NCBI RefSeq assembly: GCF_963675585.1
Contig: NZ_OY776413.1
Location: 310,001 to 374,000, forward strand
Reading direction: 5' to 3'
DNA: 64,000 nt
Source: an uncultured Draconibacterium sp.
GTDB lineage: Bacteria; Bacteroidota; Bacteroidia; Bacteroidales; Prolixibacteraceae
In this document: positions 46,813 through 56,565 of the stretch, piece after piece
Layout of the letters: the number at the start of each line of letters is the position of its first letter
How positions within the stretch are numbered: the stretch's first letter is position 1
Program-made: the position numbers and the translations under genes
The notes under the pieces: generated by a model
What the model was told of the DNA's origin: nothing
Seen by the model: the letters and a program-made list of their open reading frames with translations, nothing else
The model's database searches: none

Positions 46813-48225
46813 ATGGACGAGGAAAGAAATAATTTTAGGGAAGAAGATTTAAGTGAAGTAGTTAACAGGTTTAAAAACTCGTTGATTTCCGGCAGGAAGA
46901 AATACTTCGACGTGATGGAATTCGAAGGAATTGTTGAGCAGTTAATGGAAGAAGGCGATTTGCAATCATCGGAAATTGCAGCGAAACAGGGAATCCAGAT
47001 TCATCCCAATGCCATTCCTCTTCAGCTAAAATATGCCCAAATCCTCATCAGCAAAGGGAAATACGACCAGGCTCACAAATACCTTAATTTTGCCGAAAAA
47101 GTGGAAACAGCCAATCCCGATGTGCACCTTTTAAAAGGTTCGGCATGGTTGATTATGGGAAACGAACAGGAAGCAAAAAATTCGTTCAACAACGCCGTTA
47201 AACATGCCAACGGAGAAGAAGACGATATTTTGTATCACATTGCATCGGCATTTGTTCAGGTTGGAGAAATAAAAAAAGCCATTACCTATTTTGAACGCGC
47301 ACTCAAATACAATCCTACTAACGATTTGGTGCTGTATGATTTGGCATTTTTTTACGACCAAATGGGCAAATTCAAAAAAAGTATAGCGTATTACAACCGG
47401 TTTATCGATAACGATACTTACAACTATACCGCCTGGTTTAATTTAGGAATTGTTTACAACAAAGCGGAAAAACATAAAAAAGCGATTGAGGCATACGAAT
47501 ATGCTTTGGCCATTAACGAAAATTTCCACATGGCTTTGTTTAACATTGGAAATGCCCTGGCCAACTCATCGAAGTTTGAAGCGGCCATCGAAAAATATTA
47601 CGAATACCTGAAAGTGGATGCCGACAACGACGATGCATATTGTTACATTGGCGAATGTCATTTAAATTTAGAGGACTATAAAAATTCGGAATACAATTAC
47701 CGGAAAGCCCTTGAAATTAACAAAGAGAACGACACTGCATGGTTTGGCATTGGACTTTTGTACTGGATTCAACAACGATTTGACGACAGTATTTCGTTGA
47801 TAAAACAAGCCATTGACATTGACGAAAAAAACTCGGAATACTGGCTTACTTTGGGCAAAGTAAACAAAGATGCCAACTACCGCGAGGAAGCATTAAAAGC
47901 ATTCAAAAAGGGAGCAAAAACTGATGCTGAAAATACCGAAATTTGGCTCACCTGGGCAGAAGCACTAAAATCGTATAGCGAACCTGAAAATGCCATTCGT
48001 ATTATTAAACGAGGCATAAAAAACAATACCGATTCGATGTTAAAATATCGTTTGGTAGCATTGCTTTTGGAAAACAGGAATCAAAAAGAAGCATACGAAT
48101 GGTTGCGTAAAGCAATGAAACAAGACTTTGAAAACATCAATTACTTATTCGACATTTATCCCAGATCGATGAAAAGTAAGAGGATCAAAAAAATTGTTGA
48201 TGAATACAGAAGCGGTGTAAAATAA
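46813..48225 (+). CDS. TPR-repeat protein
   Basis: A 470-residue protein made almost entirely of tetratricopeptide repeats (for example AWFNLGIVYNKAEKHKKAIEAYEYAL-type units, about 10 of them from residue 60 to 440). No signal peptide or catalytic domain is seen, so it is probably a cytoplasmic scaffold. It begins 54 bases after the DUF4301 gene. Confidence 0.88.
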   Translation: MDEERNNFREEDLSEVVNRFKNSLISGRKKYFDVMEFEGIVEQLMEEGDLQSSEIAAKQGIQIHPNAIPLQLKYAQILISKGKYDQAHKYLNFAEKVETANPDVHLLKGSAWLIMGNEQEAKNSFNNAVKHANGEEDDILYHIASAFVQVGEIKKAITYFERALKYNPTNDLVLYDLAFFYDQMGKFKKSIAYYNRFIDNDTYNYTAWFNLGIVYNKAEKHKKAIEAYEYALAINENFHMALFNIGNALANSSKFEAAIEKYYEYLKVDADNDDAYCYIGECHLNLEDYKNSEYNYRKALEINKENDTAWFGIGLLYWIQQRFDDSISLIKQAIDIDEKNSEYWLTLGKVNKDANYREEALKAFKKGAKTDAENTEIWLTWAEALKSYSEPENAIRIIKRGIKNNTDSMLKYRLVALLLENRNQKEAYEWLRKAMKQDFENINYLFDIYPRSMKSKRIKKIVDEYRSGVK

Positions 48226-48411
48226 AATCAGTCAGGTTTAAAGTTACCTCAACTCTAAGTTTCTAACATCTCCATTTCCCAATCAAACAGGCAGTTTATA
48301 AATTACAATTTGTTTTTGTATTTTGGCTCCCCTAAAAATCGCATTGGTTACGATTTAATGTGCTAAATATCCAATCTTCAAAAAAAGACATAGAATTCAC
48401 AACTTTACAAA

Positions 48412-49347
48412 ATGAACAGAACAACAAAAGACTACTTTACACTGGTATTAAAAGGAATGGGAATGGGTGCTGCTGATGTGGTTCCCGGTGTTTCAGGAGG
48501 AACAATTGCTTTTATAACCGGCATTTACGAAGAACTGATAAACTCGATTAAATCGATAAATATAAATGCCATCAAGCTGTTTTTTACCGGAAAGTTTGCC
48601 GAATTCTGGAAAGCTATAAATGGCACATTTCTACTCAGTGTTTTTATCGGGATTGCAATTAGTATTGTTTCGCTGGCAAAAGGATTGGAGTTTTTGCTTA
48701 ACCATTACCCTATTTTAGTTTGGTCGTTCTTTTTTGGTCTGATCGTTGCCTCTGCCATTTATGTTGCACGTTCAATAAAAAAATGGGATTTGGGAACCGT
48801 GGTAGCCGGAATTCTTGGAATTGCTGTTGCCTATATGATTACGGTAATTTCGCCTGCCGAAGCCAATACCAGCTACTGGTTTATTTTCGTCTCGGGAGCC
48901 ATCGCCATTTGCGCCATGATATTACCCGGTATTTCAGGAAGTTTTATTCTGGTTTTACTGGGCATGTACAAATTTATTCTGGAAGCCGTTGGCGATGTAA
49001 ATATTGCTGTAATCGGAACTTTTATGGTGGGTGCTGCCGTTGGTATAAATTCGTTCTCCAACGTATTATCATGGTTACTAAAGAAATACCACAACCTCAC
49101 TATCGCCGTTTTAGCAGGATTTATGGTAGGCTCGTTAAACAAAGTATGGCCCTGGAAAGAAGTTACTGAAACGATCATCGACCGTCACGGAGAACTAAAA
49201 CCCATTGCCGAACGAAATATTTTACCTGCAACTTACGAACAAATTACAGGTAATGAAGCTTTATTATTAGGTGCACTTATTCTGGTTATCGCAGGGTTTG
49301 CACTTATTTTTGTTGTTGAAGGTATTGGAAAAAAACTTCAGAAGTAA
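48412..49347 (+). CDS. DUF368 membrane protein (putative polyprenyl-phosphate translocase)
   Basis: A 311-residue protein with about eight membrane segments and the two internal repeats characteristic of DUF368: VVPGVSGGTIAFITGIYEEL and ILPGISGSFILVLLGMY. Members of this family have been linked to recycling of undecaprenyl phosphate across the membrane. The family assignment is firm; the function is taken from relatives. Confidence 0.9.
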   Translation: MNRTTKDYFTLVLKGMGMGAADVVPGVSGGTIAFITGIYEELINSIKSININAIKLFFTGKFAEFWKAINGTFLLSVFIGIAISIVSLAKGLEFLLNHYPILVWSFFFGLIVASAIYVARSIKKWDLGTVVAGILGIAVAYMITVISPAEANTSYWFIFVSGAIAICAMILPGISGSFILVLLGMYKFILEAVGDVNIAVIGTFMVGAAVGINSFSNVLSWLLKKYHNLTIAVLAGFMVGSLNKVWPWKEVTETIIDRHGELKPIAERNILPATYEQITGNEALLLGALILVIAGFALIFVVEGIGKKLQK

Positions 49348-49387
49348 ACAATCTCAGTTAACGGGCAACAGAAAAATTAAGTAGACA

Positions 49388-49480
49388 AAAAATATCCAAT
49401 ATCCAATATTGAATATTCAACAATGAAACGAAACATTATCATTTGGATATTGAAATTTGAATATTCATCATTGGAAATTA
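49388..49480. repeat. Short AT-rich dispersed/inverted repeats
   Basis: Several ATATCCAAT / ATTGGATAT and GAATATTCA-type words repeat in both directions in the 93 bases before aroE. The type is unknown; no gene is present. Confidence 0.5.
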
Positions 49481-49492
49481 AAGCATAAGATC

Positions 49493-50243
49493 ATGAAGAG
49501 ATACGGATTATTAGGATACCCACTCACTCACTCGTTTTCGAAACGGTATTTTACCGAGAAATTTGAAACAGAAAATATCGAATCAACTTATCAGAATTTT
49601 GAAATCGATTCAATCACGAAGTTTCCCGAAATACTGGAAAACAATCCTGAAATAATTGGATTAAATGTTACCATTCCATACAAAGAGCAGGTTATTCCGT
49701 ATTTGGACGAGTTGAATGATTCGGCCCGTGAAATTAAAGCTGTTAATACCATTCGCGTAACCCGCACTGAATCGGGTGTTCATTTAAAAGGTTTTAATAC
49801 CGATACTTTTGGCTTCGAATCAACCTTAACTCCGTTGCTAAAAGAGCAGCATAAAAAGGCCTTGATTTTAGGAACGGGGGGTGCTTCGAAAGCGCTTAAA
49901 TACGTTCTTAATAAATTGGGGATCGATTACGTTTCGGCTTCAATTGAAGAACTAAAAGAAAAAGAAATCAGGTACGAAGACATTGATGAAAAAATGATCG
50001 CCGAACGATTACTTATTATCAATGCAACTCCACTTGGCACCTACCCAAAGGTGGATACCTTCCCTAATATTCCTTATGAATTTATTGGCAAGGATCATTT
50101 GCTGTTCGACCTGGTTTACAATCCCGAAGTTACGCAGTTTATGGCAAAAGGAATGGCAAACGGAGCAGTCGCGAAAAATGGTTACGACATTGCTGCTGGG
50201 ACAAGCAAACAAAGCCTACGAAATTTGGAATTCGAAGGAGTAA
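49493..50243 (+). pseudogene. aroE: Shikimate dehydrogenase, frameshifted near its 3' end
   Basis: AroE reduces 3-dehydroshikimate to shikimate. The shikimate-binding YPLTHSFSKRYF, the catalytic-lysine region NVTIPYKEQV, and the NADP-binding LGTGGASKAL are intact. The last 17 codons are in another frame: with one T removed from the TT at 50190-50191 the protein ends GYDMLLLGQANKAYEIWNSKE at a TAA at 50241-50243. As given, the frame runs past this into the next gene. The start at 49493 (MKRYGLLGYP) is preferred over 49457. Either a mutation or a sequence error is possible. Confidence 0.88.
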
Positions 50244-50247
50244 GCAC

Positions 50248-50732
50248 ATGGCCAAAACCAAAATACTTTTTGTGTGCATGGGCAACATTTTGCCGGTCGC
50301 CAAGTGCCGAAGCTGTTTTTACAGGATTGGTAAAAAACAATGGTTTGGCAAAACAGTTCGAAATTGACTCGGCCGGAACAAACTGCTTACCACGCCGGAC
50401 AACGTGCCGACAGAAGAATGCAGTCGCATGCCTTAAAACGCGGTTTCAATTTAACCAGTATTTCGCGTCATTTTAATCCCGATACCGATTGCGACTATTT
50501 TGATATGATTATTGGGATGGACGACGACAACATGCACGATCTAAAACGAGTTGCACGAAGCGAAGCAGATTTAAATAAGCTGTATAAAATGACCGATTTT
50601 AGCCGCGAGATGAAGTACAACGAAGTTCCTGACCCTTATTATGGAGGCGATGCAGGATTTGAATTGGTACTCGATTTACTGGAAGATGCGTGCGAAGGTC
50701 TTCTGGAAAACATAAATCAGAATAAAATTTGA
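50248..50732 (+). pseudogene. Low-molecular-weight protein-tyrosine phosphatase, two frameshifts
   Basis: Translating from the ATG at 50248 gives MAKTKILFVCMGN, the start of the LMW-PTP phosphatase loop. With one T removed from TTTT at 50288-50291 the loop reads VCMGNICRSPS, the correct CxxxxxRS active site, and the frame then goes on to FEIDSAGTNC. With a second T removed at 50387-50388 it continues YHAGQRADRRMQSHA and ends at 50732, with the acid loop DPYYGGDAGFE intact. As given, the frame is broken twice. It follows aroE after 4 bases. Confidence 0.87.
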
Positions 50733-50747
50733 GAACCTGGTAATACC

Positions 50748-50786
50748 AAATAAGGGCTAAGTCGTTAAACAGCTTAGCCCTTATTT
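50748..50786. terminator. Bidirectional terminator between convergent genes
   Basis: AAATAAGGGCTAAG pairs perfectly with CTTAGCCCTTATTT across an 11-base loop, between the phosphatase gene and the convergent MaoC gene. Confidence 0.85.
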
Positions 50787-50811
50787 CAAATAGCTCTATA
50801 TCAACTACTTT

Positions 50812-51276
50812 TTATTCGAAATGATAAAGGAAATTTACCAGGCAATCGTAAGCCGGTTTTTTCTCTCCTTCAATATCAACCACAATTTTCACCTGAATTT
50901 TGGCAATGCCACGAAGGTTTTTAATATCGTTTAACGAAACGGTTGCACGTATTTTATCGTTTACTTTTACCGGCTGCTGAAAACGTAAATTTTCAATTCC
51001 GTAGTTAACAATCATTTTTACATTATTTACCTCAACCACGTTATACCACAGGTAGGTTAACATCGACAACGATAAATAACCGTGTGCAATGGTTGTTTTA
51101 AAAGGAGACTCTTTTGCTGCCCTTTCCGGATCGGTATGAATCCACTGAAAATCGAGTGTAGCATCGGCAAATTTATCGATTTGTTCCTGTGTAATTTGAA
51201 TATAATCTGAAACGCCAATAACTTGCCCCAAAAGAGCTTCAAATTCTTCGTAGTTATTAATTACTCTTTTTCCCAT
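50812..51276 (-). CDS. MaoC-family dehydratase
   Basis: A 154-residue hot-dog-fold enzyme of the MaoC type, typically an enoyl-CoA hydratase. The catalytic stretch DFQWIHTDPERAAKESPF carries the aspartate-histidine pair, followed by IAHGYLSLSML. Substrate is unknown. Confidence 0.9.
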   Translation of the reverse strand: MGKRVINNYEEFEALLGQVIGVSDYIQITQEQIDKFADATLDFQWIHTDPERAAKESPFKTTIAHGYLSLSMLTYLWYNVVEVNNVKMIVNYGIENLRFQQPVKVNDKIRATVSLNDIKNLRGIAKIQVKIVVDIEGEKKPAYDCLVNFLYHFE

Positions 51277-51589
51277 AAGGTTAATGTCTTGTAAAATTGA
51301 ATCGCCAATTTACTGCTTTTTGTTAAGTATATGCCGCGAACCCTTAAACGAACTGTCAAATTTTAAGAAGCATTCTTAAATCCTTACTGAATTTTAATAC
51401 CTTTTGTTCTAAATTTAAAAGACTAGGTGCTTTGTAAGCTACATTCTCCTTCCCGGAAAACCAATAAACGAATAGCTTCTTCAATTTTGTTACCTCCGCT
51501 TTAACAAACCATGCGTTACCAAAGAATTACAAACTTACAAGTCTTTTATTCTAATAAATTCCTCACCTTTACAACTTTCAAAACCGAAT
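51277..51589. other. Divergent intergenic region
   Basis: No gene, RNA or repeat is recognised between the minus-strand MaoC gene and the plus-strand EamA transporter gene. It presumably contains both promoters. Confidence 0.45.
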
Positions 51590-52531
51590 ATGAAAAATAG
51601 TTTAAAAAGCACTACGTTTTTGGCCATTGTTGCCTGCTGGCTTTGGTCTACCGCTTTTGTTGGCGTAAAAATTGGCCTCGAAAATCACACTCCTTTACAG
51701 TTTGCCGGAGTGCGCTTTTTTATTTCAGGAATTCTCATCTTTCTGTATTTTGGAAAACCCAAACAATATTTAGCAGAATTAAAAGCAAACATAAGATTTA
51801 TTCTTCTGCTTTCAGTGGTGCAAATTTTTGCTCAATATGCTCTTTTCTATAGTGGAATTAACCTGGTTCCAAGCTCCCTGGCTGCCATGATAATCGGCTC
51901 GCAACCTCTATTTATTGCTGTGGTTGCCCACTTCTCTTTTCACAACGACAAAATGACTCCTTTAAAAACAGCTAGTATTTTAATTGGTGTTGTTGGAATT
52001 GCCATTATTACACTTGGCCGTTCAAAGGTTGAAATGAAGGGCGAACTCGAACTTTTAGGCATTGCTTTACTTTTAATCAACAACCTGGTTTCGGGGTATT
52101 CAAATGTAATTATTGCTAAAAGTTCGAAAACAGTATCTCCGGTGGTTTTAAGTTCAACCTCATTAATAATTGGCGGAATCATGCTATCTGTTGTCTCGGT
52201 TCCGCTCGAAGGAATTCATTTGGGTCCTTTCCCTCCAAAATACTGGTATGCATTGGCTTGGCTGAGTTTCTTATCGGCAGCAGCAATTACAATTTGGTAC
52301 TCCCTGTTAAAACGTCCGGGCATTAAAGTCTCAATTTTAAATGTTTGGAAATTTTTAATTCCGGTGTCCGGAGCTGCTTTAAGCTGGATAATAATGAAAA
52401 ATGAGAAACCTGATTTTGTTTCTATTTTCGGGATGGCCATAATTGCCACATCGCTGCTGGCATTAAATTACGCCAACCGCCGCGAAATAAGATTGGCTGC
52501 TTTAAACGAACAAAAGCCAAATCACAAATAA
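51590..52531 (+). CDS. EamA/DMT-family transporter
   Basis: A 313-residue protein with about ten membrane segments and the typical two EamA halves: WLWSTAFVGVKIGLENHTPLQFAGVRFF in the first (read in two parts) and a second repeat starting near residue 155. Substrates of such transporters are metabolites such as amino acids, but this one is not known. Confidence 0.9.
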   Translation: MKNSLKSTTFLAIVACWLWSTAFVGVKIGLENHTPLQFAGVRFFISGILIFLYFGKPKQYLAELKANIRFILLLSVVQIFAQYALFYSGINLVPSSLAAMIIGSQPLFIAVVAHFSFHNDKMTPLKTASILIGVVGIAIITLGRSKVEMKGELELLGIALLLINNLVSGYSNVIIAKSSKTVSPVVLSSTSLIIGGIMLSVVSVPLEGIHLGPFPPKYWYALAWLSFLSAAAITIWYSLLKRPGIKVSILNVWKFLIPVSGAALSWIIMKNEKPDFVSIFGMAIIATSLLALNYANRREIRLAALNEQKPNHK

Positions 52532-52552
52532 ATATTCTTGCAATTTGGCTTC
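52513..52552. terminator. Possible terminator between convergent genes
   Basis: AAGCCAAAT pairs with ATTTGGCTT across a 22-base loop between the EamA gene and the convergent DUF1080 gene. There is no long T run, so confidence is modest. Confidence 0.5.
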
Positions 52553-52574
52553 TGAAAAGAGGAATTTTAGTTGA

Positions 52575-53405
52575 CTATTCCTCCAGCACCAACACTTCCA
52601 CGGTTTTAAATTGGGTAGGCGAACTCTCCGCCTGAAGTGAAATGGTTCCTTTGCTAATCATTTTATCGCCATAAAGAGGAAGCATTTTATCGTAATACTG
52701 GTCGCGTGGATCAAGCTGTGGTTGTTCGTAGTGCATTACTTCCACACCGTCAACAAAATGACGGATTACCTCACCTCCATGAACTTCAACCATCACATCA
52801 ACCCATTTATCATCCAACTGTGTTTCCGAAATTGAGTTAATGCAGTGCTGCTCAATCAGCGAATCATTCATTACCACATTTGTTCCGGGGGTACATAAAT
52901 TCATGGTCGACCTCTCCCCTTTTCCGGTTACTCCACCCAGCAATTGCACTTCAATAGATGTTGGGAAATCCTGATCCAAAGCCATTGATTCAGCGCTTTG
53001 TCCGTGAATCATTAAACCGTTATTCCGAAATGCCCAACCGGGACCGCTCTTTGCCTGATTGCCTACAAAACGATACACCACGTGTAATTTGTAGTTCGAA
53101 AATTCGTCTTTGTAAAAAATGTGGCCAAACTTTCCATTCCACTCATCCCAGTTTTCGTACGACACACTTAACAAGCCATCTTCAACACGAAATGTATTGT
53201 TATAATTTACACCCAATTCATCTCCTTTGAATTTAATTTGCCAATCGTTCAAATCTTCACCATTAAAGAGCTGAATCCAGTTTTCGCCCGATTTATGAGC
53301 AGCAGATTCGGATGAATCCTGACTTTTAGGTTTTGAATTACACGCTGAAATCAGCACCACCATAGCCAAAATAGAAATTTTTAAGGTTGATCGTAATTGT
53401 TTCAT
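52575..53405 (-). CDS. DUF1080 (3-keto-disaccharide hydrolase-like) lipoprotein
   Basis: A 276-residue lipoprotein (lipobox ISAC) with a DUF1080 domain: IQLFNGEDLNDWQIKFKG, the beta-jelly-roll stretch GWAFRNNGLMIHGQ and the C-terminal ISLQAESSPTQFKTVEV. Family members bind or hydrolyse modified sugars. It is divergent from the TetR gene, with two operator-like palindromes between them. Confidence 0.88.
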   Translation of the reverse strand: MKQLRSTLKISILAMVVLISACNSKPKSQDSSESAAHKSGENWIQLFNGEDLNDWQIKFKGDELGVNYNNTFRVEDGLLSVSYENWDEWNGKFGHIFYKDEFSNYKLHVVYRFVGNQAKSGPGWAFRNNGLMIHGQSAESMALDQDFPTSIEVQLLGGVTGKGERSTMNLCTPGTNVVMNDSLIEQHCINSISETQLDDKWVDVMVEVHGGEVIRHFVDGVEVMHYEQPQLDPRDQYYDKMLPLYGDKMISKGTISLQAESSPTQFKTVEVLVLEE

Positions 53406-53471
53406 TTTAAAGTATGTTTTTGATTTAGTTGTTTAAAAAGTAAAGATAAAAAGTTTAGTCAAAAACAAGAA

Positions 53472-53487
53472 TTAACCATTTGGTTAA
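53472..53487. promoter_or_regulatory. Operator-like palindrome 1 (TetR candidate)
   Basis: TTAACCA-TT-TGGTTAA, a perfect inverted repeat in the DUF1080-TetR divergent region. Confidence 0.6.
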
Positions 53488-53533
53488 ACTTTTTAGTTGA
53501 ATCTTTTGATCAATTAAAATATTAGCTCTATTT

Positions 53534-53549
53534 TTGACCAAATGGTTAA
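53534..53549. promoter_or_regulatory. Operator-like palindrome 2 (TetR candidate)
   Basis: TTGACCA-AA-TGGTTAA differs from palindrome 1 by one arm base and its centre. It lies 20 bases upstream of the tetR ATG, suggesting autoregulation. Confidence 0.6.
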
Positions 53550-53569
53550 ACCCAATAGTTAACAACAAA

Positions 53570-54190
53570 ATGAATGCGATAAATAAAGACAATACAGAGG
53601 AGAAAATTCTAAAAGCGGCTCGAACAATATTTGTTCGCAAGGGAATGGATGGCGCAAGAATGCAGGAAATTGCGGACGAAGCCGGTATTAACAAAGCACT
53701 TCTTCACTACTATTTCAGATCGAAACAAAAATTGTTTGAAGCAATATTTGGGAATATTATTGGTCAAATTTTTCCAAACATTACGTCGGTTCTACTTTCC
53801 GACAAACCCATCGAAGAGAAAATAGGCATATTTGTAGAAACCTACATCGATATGCTTTTGCAAAACCCATACCTCCCGGCATTTATGCTGAAAGAGATAA
53901 ACCGCGATTCTGATTTTTTTGAGAACACAATTAAGGATAGAAAGATAGAACTGAGTTCCATATTTAAAATGCTTGAATCAGAGATGGAAGCTGGTAAAAT
54001 TCGCAAAATGAATCCGCGCGATATTATTGCCAATTTACTTTCGATGTGTATTTTCCCATTTGCGGCGAAACCCATGTTAAAACTAATTTTATTTGGTGAT
54101 AATCATCAACAGTACGATCAATATTTAGAACAACGAAAATCGACCATAAAAGAGTTCGCTTTAAATTCAATTATGGTAAAGCAGAGCTAA
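53570..54190 (+). CDS. TetR/AcrR-family transcriptional regulator
   Basis: A 206-residue regulator with an N-terminal helix-turn-helix (MQEIADEAGINKALLHYYFRSK) and a helical ligand-binding domain. The start at 53570 was chosen because the longer frame overlaps an operator-like palindrome. It precedes the TolC/HlyD/ABC export genes and probably regulates them; the palindromes at 53472-53487 and 53534-53549 are the candidate sites. Confidence 0.92.
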   Translation: MNAINKDNTEEKILKAARTIFVRKGMDGARMQEIADEAGINKALLHYYFRSKQKLFEAIFGNIIGQIFPNITSVLLSDKPIEEKIGIFVETYIDMLLQNPYLPAFMLKEINRDSDFFENTIKDRKIELSSIFKMLESEMEAGKIRKMNPRDIIANLLSMCIFPFAAKPMLKLILFGDNHQQYDQYLEQRKSTIKEFALNSIMVKQS

Positions 54191-54260
54191 TTTTATCCAA
54201 CAATTAAAAATTAAGAATTCAATTCCATTTTACATTAAAACGTACAAACTAAATAATACG

Positions 54261-55514
54261 ATGAAAAAATACATCATCCTGCTTTTCTTCCCCATTCAAA
54301 TGGTTGTGGGACAAAATACAGTTCCACTCGACAGCTGTTATGTTTGGGCCCGGGAAAACTATCCGAATTTAAAACAGTCGGAGTTATGGCAACAAATAAC
54401 AGCACTAAAAAAGGGAAATATTGAAACCACCTATTTCCCTAAAGTAACGCTAAATGGACAGCTTACATACCAATCGGAAGTTACCGAACTCCCCATTGAA
54501 GTGCCGGGAATTACAGCCCCCACTGTTTCGAAAGACCGCTACAATGCGTATGCCGAATTGCAACAAACCATTTGGGACGGAGGCTTATCTGCAGCAAACA
54601 AAACACTCGAGGACGCCATTTTAAAAAGCAATCTTAGCCAGCTTGAAGTTGAAATGTATAAATTAAACGAGCAGGTGGCACAGGCTTTTTTTACCACTCT
54701 GGTAGCCGATCAGCAAAAAGAAGTGTTAAATGCCCAGATCACAACCATCGACGAACGTTTAAAAACAATTGAATCGGGTATCAGAAACGGTGTTACAGAA
54801 CAATCTGCTGCATTGGTTTTAGAAGCCGAAAAGTTAAACCTGGAACAAAATATTGTTGAAATTGATGCGGCAAAAAATGCTTCGGCGCAAATGCTTTCGA
54901 TACTTACCGGAGAAACAATTGATAAAAACGCGAGCTTTACCTACACCTCCGCCAATGCAAATTTAAGCTCCGATTTTTTACGTCCCGAACTTCAACTTTT
55001 TGAGAACCAACGTTTGCAGCTCAACACGCAACAAGGTTTGTTATCGAAAACACGTAATCCGAAATTGTATGGTTTTGGAAAAGTGGGCTACGGAAAACCC
55101 GGTTTGAATATGCTTTTAGACGAATTTAAAGGATATTACATGCTTGGTGTTGGCGTTTCGTGGAATGCTTTTGACTGGGAAAACACATCGCGACAAAAAG
55201 AAATTTTGCAAGTACAGCAGGAAATGCTAAAAAGCCAGGAAGCCACATTTATACAGAACATTGAACTGCTGCTGGTTCAGCAAAAAGAACAAATTGCCAA
55301 ATTGGAAACAATGCTCGAAAACGATAACAAAATGGTGGCACTGCGCACCGACATAACAAAATCAGCAGCCTCAAAGCTTGAAAACGAAACAATTACGGCC
55401 TCGGATTATGTAAGGGAACTACAGGCCGAAACCATTTCAAAACTGAACAAAGAATTGCATAAAATTCAACTAAACCAGGCCCGGGAAAAATACAATCTGA
55501 TAAAAGGGAAATAA
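54261..55514 (+). CDS. TolC-family outer-membrane efflux protein
   Basis: A 417-residue protein with a signal peptide (ILLFFPIQMVVGQ) and the two TolC repeats of long helices (for example VAQAFFTTLVADQQKEVLNA). It forms the outer-membrane tunnel of the export system encoded downstream. Length is typical for the family. Confidence 0.88.
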   Translation: MKKYIILLFFPIQMVVGQNTVPLDSCYVWARENYPNLKQSELWQQITALKKGNIETTYFPKVTLNGQLTYQSEVTELPIEVPGITAPTVSKDRYNAYAELQQTIWDGGLSAANKTLEDAILKSNLSQLEVEMYKLNEQVAQAFFTTLVADQQKEVLNAQITTIDERLKTIESGIRNGVTEQSAALVLEAEKLNLEQNIVEIDAAKNASAQMLSILTGETIDKNASFTYTSANANLSSDFLRPELQLFENQRLQLNTQQGLLSKTRNPKLYGFGKVGYGKPGLNMLLDEFKGYYMLGVGVSWNAFDWENTSRQKEILQVQQEMLKSQEATFIQNIELLLVQQKEQIAKLETMLENDNKMVALRTDITKSAASKLENETITASDYVRELQAETISKLNKELHKIQLNQAREKYNLIKGK

Positions 55515-55544
55515 ACAGTATCAGGTCGCAGTAACAGTTTTAAG

Positions 55545-55580
55545 TTTAAAAGATGCACCTGCAACCTGTAACCTGTAACA
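55545..55580. repeat. Short tandem repeat AACCTGT
   Basis: CAACCTGTAACCTGTAACA sits in the spacer between the TolC and HlyD genes, a second instance of short 7-bp tandem units in this window. Confidence 0.55.
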
Positions 55581-55612
55581 ATTAATATAAAACAGTAACA
55601 ACATAAAATATC

Positions 55613-56494
55613 ATGAAATACAAATTACTAATTCTATCACTTGGCATCCTGCTTTTTGCATGTACGAATAACATCGACGAATCGGATGCCTATGGAAATT
55701 TTGAATCCGATCCGGTAATTGTTTCGGCTGAAACTCCCGGTAAAATACTTCAAATGGATGTTGAAAAAGGGCAGCAAATTGAGACCGGATTTGTGGCTGC
55801 CATAATCGACACGGTACAATTTCAGCTTCAAATAATTCAACTGGAAGCACAAAAAGCCGCCGTTACATCGAAACGTCAATCCATTCGTTCGCAAATTGAA
55901 GTTTTACAGGAACAAAAAAGGATTCTTGAAATCAATGAAAAACGCGTTCAGAAAATGCTGAAAGATGGTGCTTCAACCCAAAAATCGCTCGACGATATTC
56001 AAGGTCAAATCAGTGTAATCGATAAACAAATTGAAAGTACCAAAACTCAATTTGTATCCATCTCGAAAGAACTTGATGTGATTGATGCCCAGCAAGCTTC
56101 GGTAGTTGATAAACTTCAGCGCTGTGTTGTAAAATCACCGGTATCGGGTACCATTTTAGAAAAATATGTAGAACAGGGCGAGCTGGCAGCTGCCGGCAAA
56201 GCACTTTTAAAAATTGCCGACTTAAGCGAATTAAATTTAAAAGTGTACGTGAGTGGAGCCCAGCTAACAAGCATAAAATTAGGTCAGGAAGTGGAAGTTC
56301 TGGTTGATAAAAATGCAAACGAAAATCAAAGTCTAACCGGGAAAATCACCTGGATTTCGTCGGAAGCAGAATTTACACCCAAAATTATTCAAACCAAAGA
56401 AGAACGTGTAAAACTGGTGTATGCAGTAAAAGTAAGCGTTAAAAACAATGGCTCCTTAAAAATTGGAATGCCGGGCGAAATCAATTGGCAGTAG
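55613..56494 (+). CDS. HlyD-family membrane fusion lipoprotein
   Basis: A 293-residue periplasmic adaptor with a lipobox (LLFAC) and lipoyl-like halves flanking a long coiled-coil (AAVTSKRQSIRSQIEVL and IDKQIESTKTQFVSIS). The return strand SPVSGTILEKYVEQGE is characteristic. It links the ABC permeases to the TolC protein. Confidence 0.9.
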   Translation: MKYKLLILSLGILLFACTNNIDESDAYGNFESDPVIVSAETPGKILQMDVEKGQQIETGFVAAIIDTVQFQLQIIQLEAQKAAVTSKRQSIRSQIEVLQEQKRILEINEKRVQKMLKDGASTQKSLDDIQGQISVIDKQIESTKTQFVSISKELDVIDAQQASVVDKLQRCVVKSPVSGTILEKYVEQGELAAAGKALLKIADLSELNLKVYVSGAQLTSIKLGQEVEVLVDKNANENQSLTGKITWISSEAEFTPKIIQTKEERVKLVYAVKVSVKNNGSLKIGMPGEINWQ

Positions 56495-56565
56495 AGAAAA
56501 GTCACATTAATCAGTCGCAGTCACAGCAAAAAACGGTTCAGGGTAAAATAATAAAAGTAAATACT

